Shown here one piece after another: positions 24,588-35,955 of a stretch of 64,000 nucleotides of DNA. The stretch lies in NCBI RefSeq assembly GCF_000613185.1, contig NZ_CCBB010000003.1, positions 310,001 through 374,000 of the forward strand, read 5' to 3'. The number at the start of each line of letters is the position of its first letter. The stretch's first letter is position 1. The notes beneath the pieces are model-generated. The model saw only the letters and a list, made by a program, of their open reading frames with translations, ran no database searches and was not told the DNA's origin. The position numbers were made by a program, and so were the translations under genes. The stretch is from Mycolicibacterium cosmeticum (GTDB taxonomy: Bacteria; Actinomycetota; Actinomycetes; Mycobacteriales; Mycobacteriaceae).

Positions 24588-26219
24588 ATGAGCGGGCGCC
24601 GCGCACAGTATCAGGGGGAGTGGCTGCGCGGTGACGTGCTCGCCGGTGTCACCGTCGCCGCGTACCTGGTGCCCCAGGTGATGGCCTATGCCACGGTGGC
24701 CGGGCTGCCACCCGTTGCCGGGCTGTGGGCCTCGCTGCTGCCGCTGGCGGTATACGCGGTGCTGGGATCCTCGCGCCAGTTGTCGGTGGGGCCGGAATCC
24801 ACCACGGCGCTGATGACCGCCACCGCGCTGGCCCCGCTGGCGATCACCGACGCCGCCCGCTACGCCGCCCTGGCGGCCGGCTTGGCGCTGCTGGTGGGCG
24901 CGCTCTGCCTGATCGCGGGATGGTGCCGGCTGGGCTTCCTGGCCGACCTGCTGTCGCGGCCCGTCCTGGTCGGGTACATGACCGGTGTCGCCGTCATCAT
25001 GATCGGCGGCCAGCTGGGCAAGGTCACCGGGGTGCAGGTGCACGGCGACGAATTCGTGGACCAGATACGGTCTTTCGCGGTCGGACTGGGCGGCGTGCAT
25101 TGGCCCACGCTGGCCCTCGCGACCGCCGTGCTGGCCCTGCTGGTGGTCATGTACCGGCTGTCCCCGCGGTTCCCCGGCCCCCTGGTGGCGGTGTTGCTGG
25201 CCACCGCGGTGGCGTGGGCGCTTGGCTTGCCCGAGTACGGGATCCGCGTGGTCGGCGCCATCCCGGCGGGTTTCGCGGTGCCCGGTCTGCCGGATGTGTC
25301 GGTGTCCGACCTCGCGACGCTGCTGGTGCCGGCCTGCGGTATCGCGGTGGTGGCGTTTTCCGACAACGCCCTGACGGCACGGGTTTTCGCCGCCCGCAAG
25401 GGTGAGTCCATCGATGCCAACGCCGAGCTGCGGGCGCTGGGCGTCTGTAACCTGAGTGCCGGCCTGAGCCAAGGCTTTCCGGTCAGTTCCAGCGGCAGCC
25501 GCACCGCGCTGGGGGATACCGTCGGCAGCCGCACCCAGCTGTACTCCCTGGTGATGCTGGCCACCGTGATCGTGGTGATGATCGCCGGGCGTGGCCTGCC
25601 GGAGCACTTTCCCATCGCCGCCCTGGGCGCCCTGGTGGTCTACGCCGCGGTCCGGCTGGTCGATACCGGGGAGTTCCGCCGGCTGGCCCGGTTCCGGCGC
25701 AGTGAGCTGATTCTCGCGGTGGCGACCACCGTGGCGGTGCTGGGTCTGGGCGTGCTCTACGGGGTGCTGGTGGCGATCGCGCTGTCGCTGCTGGACATGC
25801 TGCGCCGGATCGCCCGCCCGCATGACAGCGTGCTCGGGTACGTGCCCGGCTTGCCCGGCATGCACGATGTGGACGACTATCCCGACGCCGAACCGGTGCC
25901 CGGGCTGGTGGTGTACCGCTACGACGCACCGCTGTTCTTCGCCAACGCCGAGGATTTCCGGTCCCGGGCGATGGCCGCGGTGGACCAGGCCGGCGCTCCC
26001 GTCGAGTGGTTCGTCTACAACGCCGAGGCCAACGTGGATCCCGACCTCACCGCGGTCGACGTGTTGGAACAATTGCGGGCCGACCTGACCGCGCGCGGCA
26101 TCGTGTTCGCCATGGCGCGGGTCAAACAGGACCTGCTCGACGATCTACGGGCCGCGGGTTTCCAGTCCCCGATGTACCCGACGCTGCCCACCGCGGTGGA
26201 GGCGTTCCGCAACCGTTGA
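24588..26219 (+). CDS. SulP-family anion transporter with STAS domain
   Basis: 543 residues. N-terminal SulP signature DVLAGVTVAAYLVPQVMAYA and VAGLPPVAGLWASLLPLAVY, about 11-12 membrane helices, and a cytoplasmic C-terminal STAS domain from about residue 430 (PGLVVYRYDAPLFFANAEDF). Members import sulfate, bicarbonate or dicarboxylates. No carbonic anhydrase is fused and no sulfate assimilation genes are nearby, so the substrate is undecided. Start ATG 24588. Confidence 0.92.
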   Translation: MSGRRAQYQGEWLRGDVLAGVTVAAYLVPQVMAYATVAGLPPVAGLWASLLPLAVYAVLGSSRQLSVGPESTTALMTATALAPLAITDAARYAALAAGLALLVGALCLIAGWCRLGFLADLLSRPVLVGYMTGVAVIMIGGQLGKVTGVQVHGDEFVDQIRSFAVGLGGVHWPTLALATAVLALLVVMYRLSPRFPGPLVAVLLATAVAWALGLPEYGIRVVGAIPAGFAVPGLPDVSVSDLATLLVPACGIAVVAFSDNALTARVFAARKGESIDANAELRALGVCNLSAGLSQGFPVSSSGSRTALGDTVGSRTQLYSLVMLATVIVVMIAGRGLPEHFPIAALGALVVYAAVRLVDTGEFRRLARFRRSELILAVATTVAVLGLGVLYGVLVAIALSLLDMLRRIARPHDSVLGYVPGLPGMHDVDDYPDAEPVPGLVVYRYDAPLFFANAEDFRSRAMAAVDQAGAPVEWFVYNAEANVDPDLTAVDVLEQLRADLTARGIVFAMARVKQDLLDDLRAAGFQSPMYPTLPTAVEAFRNR

Positions 26220-26260
26220 TCAGCCTGAATCGTTCAACAGTCGCGTCATCTCCCGTCCTG

Positions 26261-27031
26261 TCAGTGAATGTGACTGCCGCCGTTGATGTCGACGGTGGTG
26301 CCGGTGAGGTAGCTGGCGTCCTGGCTGGACAGGAAGGTGATGACGGCGGCCACCTCTTCGGTGGTCGCGGTGCGGCCCACGGGGATGTCGGCGGCCAGCT
26401 TGGCCTCTTGCTCGGCCGTGGATCCGACGCGGATGTTGGTGTCCACCGCGCCGGGGGTGACGGCGTTGACGGTGACGCCGGTGTGCGCGATCTCGCGGGC
26501 CAGTGATTTGGTGAAGCCGAGGATGGCGGCCTTCGCCGAGGAGTAGGGCACCTTGCCGAAGACGCCGCCGCCGCGCTGTGCCGACACCGAGGACATGTTG
26601 ACGATGCGGCCCCAGCCGGCGTCGATCATGTCGGGCAGGAAAGCCCTTGTCACCAAATAGGTCCCGGTGGCGTTGACGGCCATGACGGTGTTCCAGAGGT
26701 CCAGGGTGGTCTCCAGGAAGGGGGTGGGGGAGGTGATCCCTGCAATGTTGGCCAGCGCCCCGACCACCGGCAGATTGCCGGCGGCCACCTCGGCGGCGAC
26801 GGCCTGGTACGCGGCGGTGACGGACTCCTCCGAGGTGACGTCGACGGCGTGGCCGAAGGCCGGCACGGCGAACTGGTTGCCGATGTCGGCGGCAACCTTC
26901 GCCGAGCGCTCACCGTCCAGGTCGAGGACCACGACGGCCCGGCCCTCGCGGGCATAGCGCTGCGCGACGGTCATGCCGATGCCCTTGTCGGAGGTGGCGC
27001 CGGTGACGACGGCGGTGAGTTGCACGCTCAT
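26261..27031 (-). CDS. Short-chain dehydrogenase/reductase (sugar or polyol type)
   Basis: 256 residues. Glycine-rich NAD(P) site TGATSDKGIG (residues 10-19; two residues longer than the usual TGxxxGIG), NIAG at about 95-98, and catalytic S147/S148 with Y163-SSA-K167. D37 and D39 after the second strand (VVVLDLDG) favour NAD+. Downstream of the TIM-barrel gene on the same strand (14 bp), so both probably form one unit divergent from the transporter operon. It likely oxidises a hydroxyl of the sugar or polyol handled by this locus; the substrate is unknown. Confidence 0.87.
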   Translation of the reverse strand: MSVQLTAVVTGATSDKGIGMTVAQRYAREGRAVVVLDLDGERSAKVAADIGNQFAVPAFGHAVDVTSEESVTAAYQAVAAEVAAGNLPVVGALANIAGITSPTPFLETTLDLWNTVMAVNATGTYLVTRAFLPDMIDAGWGRIVNMSSVSAQRGGGVFGKVPYSSAKAAILGFTKSLAREIAHTGVTVNAVTPGAVDTNIRVGSTAEQEAKLAADIPVGRTATTEEVAAVITFLSSQDASYLTGTTVDINGGSHIH

Positions 27032-27045
27032 GGTGGTGACTCCTT

Positions 27046-27879
27046 CTATATCAGTTGCGAAATCAGTTGCCCCGCTGCGACTGCGGCCGCCGGGCGTTGG
27101 TCGTGGGTGACGTCGCGGGTTTCCAGCTCCAGCGAGAAGTGGCCGGCGAAACCGAGGTCGGCGAGGGCCTTGAGCCCGCGGTCGAAGTCCACCTGCCCGC
27201 GACCGACGGACAGGTTGATGTTGCCGGGCACCGCGTCCCGGATGTGGACGTGACTGATCCGGGGCCCGAACAGGGTGACGAATCGGACCGGGTCGGCGCC
27301 GGAGGCGACGATGTGGCTGAAATCCATGACGATGCCGACGTGGGGTGACAGCCGGTCGGTGAGTCGCTGCGCTCGTTCGAGGGTGCAGCACAGCCGGTGC
27401 ACGTGCAGGGATTCGGTCCACAGCGCCACACCGTGGGCCGCGGCCACCCGTGCGGCGGCCGCCAGTTCGGCGGCGACGGCATCGAGATCGCGGTCCAGGG
27501 TGTCGACCGGCTGGTGCCGTAGCGCCCCGCACGGCAGCACCAGGGCGGTGGCGCCTGTCGCCGCCGTCAGCTCGAGGAGCAGGGCCAGATGCCGGTCCCG
27601 CTCGGCGCGCCCGGCGGCGCTGAGCGGCCGGTTGAGGTCACCGATGTCGCCGTTGACGGAGCGCACGGTCAGGCCGGAGGCCGCGACGGTGGCTGCCACC
27701 TCGGTGACGGCGGCGGCGTCGAGCACATAGGGCACGTGGTCGCACACCCCGGGCAGCGCGCCGAGGTCGATTTCGGTGAATCCCAGGCCGGCGATGGTGT
27801 CCAGGGCGGCGGGCAGCGGTTGGTGCCGGAAGCTGATCGTCGAGCAGCCCAGCCGCGCGTCGAAGCGGGTGGTCGGCAC
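27046..27879 (-). CDS. Sugar phosphate isomerase/epimerase-like TIM barrel (AP endonuclease 2 superfamily)
   Basis: 277 residues from GTG 27879, with an AAAGGGG ribosome binding site. The pattern of the xylose isomerase-like family is present: LGCSTISFRHQPL at the start, IDLGALPG, metal-ligand residues in LWTESLHVH, VGIVMDFSHIV, ISHVHIRDAVPG and FSLELET at the end. Such enzymes isomerise or epimerise sugars or inositols, or dehydrate keto-inositols. First gene of the two-gene minus-strand arm. Operator-like palindromes lie directly upstream. Confidence 0.83.
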   Translation of the reverse strand: MPTTRFDARLGCSTISFRHQPLPAALDTIAGLGFTEIDLGALPGVCDHVPYVLDAAAVTEVAATVAASGLTVRSVNGDIGDLNRPLSAAGRAERDRHLALLLELTAATGATALVLPCGALRHQPVDTLDRDLDAVAAELAAAARVAAAHGVALWTESLHVHRLCCTLERAQRLTDRLSPHVGIVMDFSHIVASGADPVRFVTLFGPRISHVHIRDAVPGNINLSVGRGQVDFDRGLKALADLGFAGHFSLELETRDVTHDQRPAAAVAAGQLISQLI

Positions 27880-28076
27880 CGCGGCCCCTTTCCTCGGAGG
27901 TTGTGACCGTGACCACAGTAGGTCAGGCAACTGTTGACAGTCAACTGGCGACTAAAAGTTTGTGTTGACTGTTGACATTAGATGTGGGCGCGATCACACT
28001 AGGTGTCCTACCGCACTGTTGACCGTCGACAGTGAACGGACTGTCCAGGTAGAGCCGGATTTGAAAGGATGCACTC
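27880..28076. promoter_or_regulatory. Divergent control region with three GntR-type operator-like palindromes
   Basis: 197 bp between the TIM-barrel and MHS transporter genes. Three copies of a 19-bp pseudo-palindrome of consensus ACTGTYGACNGTCRACAGT: 27930-27948 (ACTGTTGACAGTCAACTGG), 27961-27979 (core TGTTGACTGTTGACA), 28015-28033 (ACTGTTGACCGTCGACAGT). Related half-sites precede the local gntR gene. Centre spacings of about 31 and 54 bp put sites near both promoters. The gene at 31259 is the obvious candidate regulator. Confidence 0.75.
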
Positions 28077-29411
28077 ATGAGCGACGACGCTCTGAAGATG
28101 CGGGGTCCCGTGCACGGCACCAAGGACGCCAGGCGCGTCGCGGTCGGTTCGGCCGTCGGCGCCGTCATCGAAACCTATGACTTCATCGGCTTCGGTACCG
28201 CGGCCGCGCTCTACTTCGGTACCGCCTTCTTCCCCCACTCCAGCCCGGTGGCGGGCACCCTGGCCGCTTTCGCCACCCTCGGCGTGGGCTTCGCGGCGCG
28301 GCCCCTCGGCGGCATCATCGGCGGACATCTCGGCGACAAGGTCGGACGCAAGCCAGTCCTGGTCGCCTCGCTGATCGTCATGGGTCTGGCCACCTTCGCC
28401 ATCGGACTGTTGCCGACCTATGCCGCCGTCGGCGTGCTGGCGCCCGCATTGCTGGTGACCGTGCGGATCATCCAGGGCCTGGCGTTCGGTGCCGAATGGG
28501 GTGGCGCGATCCTGATGAGCTACGAGCACGCGCCGTGGAAGGAGAAGGGGCGCTACACCGGCATCGTGCAGGCCGGTTTCCCGGTTGGTCTGCTGCTGGC
28601 CAATCTGGTCTTCCTGGTCAGCGTGCACCTCGGCGGTGACTGGGCGTGGCGGGTCCCCTTCCTGGCGAGCATCGTGCTGGTGGCGGTCGGGCTGATCATC
28701 CGGGCCAGGGTGCCCGAGTCCCCGGTGTTCACCGATGTCAAGGACAAGGGCGCCATCGTCCGGGCACCGATCGTCGAGGTGGTCAAGAGCGATTGGCGGA
28801 ACATCTTGCGCGGCATCGGCCTACGAGTCGCGGAGACGGCCGGGTACGCGGTGTCCATCACCTACATGATCTCGTACCTCAAGAGTGCGAAGCTGGCCAC
28901 GGCCACCGAAACCCTTGTCGCGCTGTGCATCGCCGCCGCGCTGGGCATCCTGGCCACCGTGGCATGGGCCCGGCTGACCGACAAGGTGGGGCGTCGGCCG
29001 GTGTACATCTGGGTGTGCGCGTTCGGCATTCCGTTCGGCGTGCTGATGTTCGTGCTGGTGAACACGGGTCTGTTCGCACTCATCGTCGCGACCTTCGTGG
29101 TGGCCTACGGCGTGAGCCAGAACGCCCTCGCCGGAGCGCAGGGTGCCTGGTTCCCCGAGCTGTTCACCGCCAACACCCGCGCCTCCGGTGCCTCGCTGGC
29201 CTACCAGATCTCGGCCATGGTCTCCGGTTTCACGCCGTTCATCACCACGCTGCTGTTCGAGGGATTCGGCTGGGCGGGACCGGCTCTGCTGTTCTCGGCG
29301 TATGCCGCGATCGGGTTGTGTGCCGCGCTGGTCACCCGGGAGACCTGGGGTCCCGCCGAGCGTGCCGCCGCCGATCGGGCGATCGCCACCAACCACGCGC
29401 TGGCCGCCTGA
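28077..29411 (+). CDS. MFS transporter of the metabolite:H+ symporter (MHS) group
   Basis: 444 residues. Twelve membrane helices with MHS signatures: ETYDFIGFGTAAALYF in TM1, GGHLGDKVGRKPVLVASLIV in the 2-3 loop, and RIIQGLAFGAEWGGAI with SYEHAP. MHS members (ShiA, KgtP, ProP types) import organic acids, sugar acids or osmolytes with protons. First gene of an operon with the split transketolase, whose start overlaps its stop (TGATG). Probably repressed through the palindromes upstream. Confidence 0.9.
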   Translation: MSDDALKMRGPVHGTKDARRVAVGSAVGAVIETYDFIGFGTAAALYFGTAFFPHSSPVAGTLAAFATLGVGFAARPLGGIIGGHLGDKVGRKPVLVASLIVMGLATFAIGLLPTYAAVGVLAPALLVTVRIIQGLAFGAEWGGAILMSYEHAPWKEKGRYTGIVQAGFPVGLLLANLVFLVSVHLGGDWAWRVPFLASIVLVAVGLIIRARVPESPVFTDVKDKGAIVRAPIVEVVKSDWRNILRGIGLRVAETAGYAVSITYMISYLKSAKLATATETLVALCIAAALGILATVAWARLTDKVGRRPVYIWVCAFGIPFGVLMFVLVNTGLFALIVATFVVAYGVSQNALAGAQGAWFPELFTANTRASGASLAYQISAMVSGFTPFITTLLFEGFGWAGPALLFSAYAAIGLCAALVTRETWGPAERAAADRAIATNHALAA

Positions 29412-30241
29412 TGCGCGCGCAGCGGGTACGTGCGGCCGCCTACCGGATGCGCCACCACGTGCTGGACATGGGTGAGGCACAGGGTCAGGGCTATGTCGGT
29501 CAGGCGCTCGGCGCCGCCGACATGCTGGCCACCGTGTATGTCGACCAATTGCGTTTTCGCCCGGACAATCCGGGCTGGGAGGGGCGGGACCGCTTCCTGC
29601 TGTCCACCGGGCATTACGCCATCGGCCTGTACGCGGCACTCGCCGAGGCCGGCATCATCGATACCGCCGAACTGCAGTCCTACGGTTCGGACGGGTCACG
29701 GCTGCCGATGTCCGGAATGGCCAGCTACACGCCGGGAATGGAGATCTCCGGCGGCTCGCTGGGCCACGGGCTCACCATCGCGGTCGGCATGGCACTCGGG
29801 CTCCGGTACCAGGGTTCGCCGGCGCGGGTGATCAACTTCCTGTCCGACGGTGAACTCGACGAGGGCTCGACGTGGGAGGCCGCCATGGGCGCCGCGCATC
29901 ATGGTCTGGGCAATCTGATCGGGATGGTCGACATCAACGCGCTGCAGGCCGACGGCCCCACCGCCGGCGTGCTGCGCACCGAACCGGTGCCCGACAAGTG
30001 GGCGGCCTGCGGCTGGCAGGTGCAACGTGTCGACGGCAACGATGTCGACGCGCTGCTGGCGGCCTTCGATGCGGTAGGGCCCGACCGGCCGTCGGTGATC
30101 TTGTGTGATACCAGGATCGGCCGGGGTGTCCCGCTGTTGGAAACCCGGGAGAAGGCGCATTTCATGCGCATCGACGCCGACGAATGGCAGGTCTGCCGCG
30201 AGCAGCTGACCGCCGGTTATCAAGAGGGAGCACTGTTGTGA
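29411..30241 (+). CDS. Transketolase, N-terminal (TPP-binding) subunit
   Basis: 276 residues, homologous to the first third-to-half of transketolase only. It has SGHYAIGLYAAL-like LLSTGHYAIG, EISGGSLGHGLTIAVGMALG and the TPP/Mg motif LSDGELDEGSTWEA...MVDINALQADG. With the next gene, overlapping by 4 bp, it makes a complete two-subunit transketolase. Split transketolases of this type often work on unusual substrates in catabolic gene clusters, transferring a two-carbon unit. The substrate is not evident. Confidence 0.92.
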   Translation: MRAQRVRAAAYRMRHHVLDMGEAQGQGYVGQALGAADMLATVYVDQLRFRPDNPGWEGRDRFLLSTGHYAIGLYAALAEAGIIDTAELQSYGSDGSRLPMSGMASYTPGMEISGGSLGHGLTIAVGMALGLRYQGSPARVINFLSDGELDEGSTWEAAMGAAHHGLGNLIGMVDINALQADGPTAGVLRTEPVPDKWAACGWQVQRVDGNDVDALLAAFDAVGPDRPSVILCDTRIGRGVPLLETREKAHFMRIDADEWQVCREQLTAGYQEGALL

Positions 30242-31215
30242 GCACCGCACTGCGCACGTCGGCGATGATCGCCTCGTTCGCCGACCCCGGTCAGCGCACC
30301 ATCCCCGCGCCGTTCGGGCATGCCCTGGTGGCCGCGGCCGAGGCGGATGAGCGAATCGTCGGACTGACCGCCGATTTGGGCAAGTACACCGATATGCACA
30401 TCTTCGCCGCGGCGTTCCCGCAGCGGTTTTTCCAGATGGGCATGGCCGAGCAACTGTTGTTCGGAGCTGCCGCCGGGATGGCCGAGACCGGGCTGATCCC
30501 CTTCGCCTCAACGTATTCGGTGTTCGCTGCGCGCCGGGCCTATGACTTCATCTGCCTGGATATCGCCGAACCGAATCTCAACGTCAACATCGTCGGTGGG
30601 CTGCCCGGTCTGACGACGGGCTACGGGCCGTCGCATCAGGCCACCGAGGATGTCGCGATCTTCCGCGGGATGCCGGGGCTGACCATCGTCGATCCCTGCG
30701 ATGCGGTCGACATCACCGCGGCCGTGCCGCAGCTGGCCGCGTACCCCGGGCCCACCTACCTGCGGCTGCTGCGCGGGCAGGTGCCCGCGGTGCTGGACGA
30801 GTACGACTACACCTTCGAGCTCGGCAAGGCCAAGGTGCTGCGCCCCGGTAACGACGTGGTGTTCGTCTCCAGCGGGCTGATGACCATGCGGGCTCTGCAG
30901 GCGGCCGAGCAGCTCGCCGCGCACCATGTCGACGTCGCCGTCGTGCACACCCCGACGCTCAAGCCCTTCGACGCCGAAACCGTGCTGCGCGAGCTGAATT
31001 CGGACCGGTTGGCGGTGACCCTGGAGAACCACACCGTCGTCGGCGGGCTGTTCGAGACGGTGGCGGCCGCGGCGGTGCGGGCCGGGGTGCGCACGACGGT
31101 GGTGCCGGTCGCGCTGCCCGACGAGTTCCTGGCGGCCGGCGCCCTGCCCACGCTGCACGAACGCTACGGGCTGTCGACGGCGCGTGTTGTCGCGGCCGTC
31201 CTGGACCGACTGTAG
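30238..31215 (+). CDS. Transketolase, C-terminal subunit
   Basis: 325 residues from GTG 30238 overlapping the previous stop. Pyrimidine-binding domain with GLTADLGKYTD and the catalytic-glutamate segment FFQMGMAEQLLFGAAAGMA, then HQATEDVAIFRGMPGL, and the transketolase C-terminal domain ending around LSTARVVAAVLDRL. Partner of the preceding subunit. No kinase or aldolase is encoded nearby, so the acceptor must come from central metabolism. Confidence 0.92.
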   Translation: MSTALRTSAMIASFADPGQRTIPAPFGHALVAAAEADERIVGLTADLGKYTDMHIFAAAFPQRFFQMGMAEQLLFGAAAGMAETGLIPFASTYSVFAARRAYDFICLDIAEPNLNVNIVGGLPGLTTGYGPSHQATEDVAIFRGMPGLTIVDPCDAVDITAAVPQLAAYPGPTYLRLLRGQVPAVLDEYDYTFELGKAKVLRPGNDVVFVSSGLMTMRALQAAEQLAAHHVDVAVVHTPTLKPFDAETVLRELNSDRLAVTLENHTVVGGLFETVAAAAVRAGVRTTVVPVALPDEFLAAGALPTLHERYGLSTARVVAAVLDRL

Positions 31216-31219
31216 GATC

Positions 31220-31243
31220 GCTGTCGACAGCCAAATGTTGACA
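31220..31243. promoter_or_regulatory. Operator-like sites before the GntR gene
   Basis: GCTGTCGACAGC (31220-31231) is a perfect 12-bp palindrome and is followed by a TGTTGACA half-site (31236-31243). These elements match the halves of the palindromes in the 27.9-28.0 kb divergent region and lie just upstream of the regulator start, which suggests autoregulation. Confidence 0.6.
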
Positions 31244-31258
31244 ATGAGCGAGGCGATC

Positions 31259-31918
31259 ATGTCGGTGGACTCCCCGTCGCTGCTGCGCCTGGAGAAGACG
31301 AGCCTGCGCGAGCAGGCCCTCTCCGCGTTGCGGCGTGCTATCACCACCGGCCAGCTGCGCCCCGGCACCCATCTGGTGGAGACCGACCTCTCCGAGGCGC
31401 TGCAGATCAGCCGCGGCACGCTGCGCGAGGCCATGCGCCAACTTCAGCAGGAGGGGCTGATCTCGGCAGGCGCCCGCGGCCGGTTGTCGGTGCGCCACCT
31501 GGACACCAAGGAGATCAGGGACATCTTCGACGTCCGGGCCGCGTTGGAATCACTTGCCGCGCATGCGCTGGCGTCACGACCCGATCGTTCGGGCGCCGTC
31601 ACCGAGCTGCGCGGGGCGGTGGCCGAGATGGAACGCTGGGCCGCGGCCAATCTCGAGGACCGCATCGAGGCGGACCTGAAATTCCACCGCACCATGTGTC
31701 ACCTGTCGGGCAACGAGACGCTCCTGCACTCCTGGACGTCTCTGGAGGGCAGCATCCGGATGTCCATCATGTTCGCCGGAGTGGACCGCGCCCTGAAGAA
31801 CATGGACGCCAAGCGTCACCTCGACATCGTCGACGCCATCGAATCCGGCGATGCGGCACGGGCCGCGGCAACGGTGCGCGAGCATATGAGCGGTGCCGCC
31901 GCGGTCCTGGTGGACTGA
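31259..31918 (+). CDS. GntR-family (FCD subfamily) transcriptional regulator
   Basis: 219 residues from ATG 31259, chosen because GCGAGG sits 6 bp upstream; ATG 31244 would add five residues. N-terminal winged helix: SLREQALSALRRAITTGQLRPGTHLVE and LQISRGTLREAMRQLQQEG. C-terminal FCD ligand domain with likely metal ligands in DLKFHRTMCHLSGN and KRHLDIVDAIESGD. Such regulators sense organic acids or sugars. The repeated palindromes in the divergent region and in front of this gene make it the probable repressor of the whole locus. Confidence 0.92.
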   Translation: MSVDSPSLLRLEKTSLREQALSALRRAITTGQLRPGTHLVETDLSEALQISRGTLREAMRQLQQEGLISAGARGRLSVRHLDTKEIRDIFDVRAALESLAAHALASRPDRSGAVTELRGAVAEMERWAAANLEDRIEADLKFHRTMCHLSGNETLLHSWTSLEGSIRMSIMFAGVDRALKNMDAKRHLDIVDAIESGDAARAAATVREHMSGAAAVLVD

Positions 31919-31923
31919 CCGCG

Positions 31924-32193
31924 CTAGCGGTTGCGAATCGCGTTGGCGGCCAGGTAGCCGACGTAGCCCAGCGAGCCGATCTTGGCCAGCTTGCGGGTCT
32001 TCGGGATCAGCAGGCCGACGCCGATGGCGGTCTCGATGCCGCCGTTGGTCTTGATGTGGCGATCGGTGTCACGCGGGAACGCGGGCCGGGTGATCGACTC
32101 GAACAGCTGCGGGGCGACGAAATGTGCGACACCGGTTCCCGCGAAGGCCAGTCCGGTGAGGACGACGGCCGGGGACTTCTTCTTCTCGGACAC
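31924..32193 (-). CDS. Small DoxX-like membrane protein
   Basis: 89 residues from GTG 32193. Two to three short hydrophobic segments (AVVLTGLAFAGTGVAHFV, GGIETAIGVGLLIP, GSLGYVGYLAAN) with a charged N-terminus, as in DoxX-like family proteins. Last gene of the run thiC-thiD-hydrolase-septum-like-this gene, 20 bp after the previous one. Function unknown. Confidence 0.72.
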   Translation of the reverse strand: MSEKKKSPAVVLTGLAFAGTGVAHFVAPQLFESITRPAFPRDTDRHIKTNGGIETAIGVGLLIPKTRKLAKIGSLGYVGYLAANAIRNR

Positions 32194-32213
32194 GGGACCG
32201 ACGGTACCGCACG

Positions 32214-32759
32214 TCAATTCTTGAGCGATCCGGTCCTCGGGGTGTCGGTGGTCGCGATGCACGTGACGGCGCGGTCACCGCGTTTCCAGGACGCCTCGGT
32301 CGGATACAGCACGAACATGCCGACCTCGGGATCCTCCATGGCCGCGGACGAATACGCCTCCAGCGCGGGCTGGCATTTGTCCTGGTAGCCGATGATCTTG
32401 TCCTGACCCGGGAAGTCGTCACCCGGCACGGTGATGACGGCGAACACCTCGCCCTTGTGCGGTTCGGTGCAGGCGACGGTCTTCACCGACGACACCAGGC
32501 TGGAGTCCGACGGGATCTCGCCGAGGCAGTCGCCCATGCCGATCTCGGCGGCGTCCACCACATCGGAGTTCTTGACCAGCAACACGATTGCCACCACGCC
32601 GAGGGCGGCCAGCAGCACGAACCCACCGGCGATCAGCCCGATGATCAGACCCCACCGGGTCTTGCGTGGCGGTGGGGGCGGCGCCTGGTACGGGTAGCCG
32701 TACCCGTACGAATACGGCTGCGGCGGCGGTGGCGGTGCCCCGTATGGCGGCTGCGTCAT
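32214..32759 (-). CDS. Single-TM protein with Pro/Tyr-rich N-terminus and septum-formation-like domain
   Basis: 181 residues. A proline/tyrosine-rich cytoplasmic tail (QPPYGAPPPPPQPYSYGYG) precedes one membrane helix at about residues 36-62. The external domain, with Cys residues in GMGDCLGE, TVACTEPHKGEVFA, DKCQPALEAY and AVTCIAT, resembles the actinobacterial Septum_form/DUF4190-linked domain. It corresponds in position to Rv0420c. Start ATG overlaps the hydrolase stop (ATGA). Function unproven. Confidence 0.78.
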   Translation of the reverse strand: MTQPPYGAPPPPPQPYSYGYGYPYQAPPPPPRKTRWGLIIGLIAGGFVLLAALGVVAIVLLVKNSDVVDAAEIGMGDCLGEIPSDSSLVSSVKTVACTEPHKGEVFAVITVPGDDFPGQDKIIGYQDKCQPALEAYSSAAMEDPEVGMFVLYPTEASWKRGDRAVTCIATTDTPRTGSLKN

Positions 32760-33359
32760 GGAATGACGATAACCGCGGCGGCGACCGCGAGCACAGGAAC
32801 GTCCAAGGTCTTGGAGGCCAGATCATGCCGGGCGCCGGTGATCTCGACGACGGTGCTGGGCCCGGCGACCAGCGCCGCGGCGGCCCTGATCTCGTCGATG
32901 CCGCCGAACGGGTCCGCGGTGCCGTGGGTGAACACCGTGGGCACGGTGATCCGGGGCAGATGCTCGGTGCGGGCCCGCTCCGGCTTGCCCGGCGGGTGCA
33001 GGGGATAGGAGAACAGGGTGAGCACATCCGGGCCGTCCGGCCCGGCGGCGACCATGGACGTCATCCGCCCGCCGTAGGAATGTCCGCCGGCGAGCACCGG
33101 CCCGTGGCCCAGGCTTCGGGCCCACCCGATCGCCTCGGCGATACCGTCCTGATCGGCGCTGGCCGAGCCCGACGGCGGCCCCTTGGGGCGGCGCCGCCGG
33201 TAGGGCAGGTTGTAGCGCACGGCCAGGAACCCGGTGCGGGCCCACTCGTCGCAGATGCGGATCAGCAGCGGGGAGTCCCGGTTGCCGCCGGCGCCGTGGG
33301 TGAGTACCACGACCCCTTTCGGGGTGCCGTCGGGCTCGTGCGCCACGCCGGCCAGGTCC

Positions 33360-33370
<11 letters not shown>
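32756..33370 (-). CDS. Alpha/beta hydrolase (dienelactone hydrolase-like, KANL3/Tex30 type)
   Basis: 204 residues from ATG 33370. Motifs: VVVLTHGAGGNRDSP (oxyanion region), nucleophile elbow AGGHSYGGRM, acid region FTHGTADPFGG and a late histidine in ITGARHDL. Positional equivalent of Rv0421c. No signal peptide. It overlaps thiD by 11 bp, so it is expressed from the thiC operon; a link to thiamine is not evident. Confidence 0.85.
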
Positions 33371-35853
<2,483 letters not shown>

Positions 35854-35955
35854 GACGGGTTCCAAGTTAGCCGACCTCGCCGCGAATGTGAATTGCAGGG
35901 AGATCGTTTGGATAGCTAATATATGTTTTTCCCCGATCTGTAGAGCTGAAGACGG
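35854..35955. promoter_or_regulatory. Divergent promoter region thiC / efflux MFS
   Basis: About 100 bp with an AT-rich core (GATAGCTAATATATGTTTTT, 35911-35930). TAATAT at 35918-35923 is a fair -10 hexamer for the plus-strand MFS gene, giving a short leader of some 25 bp. The thiC promoter should overlap. No convincing operator palindrome was seen. Confidence 0.4.
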
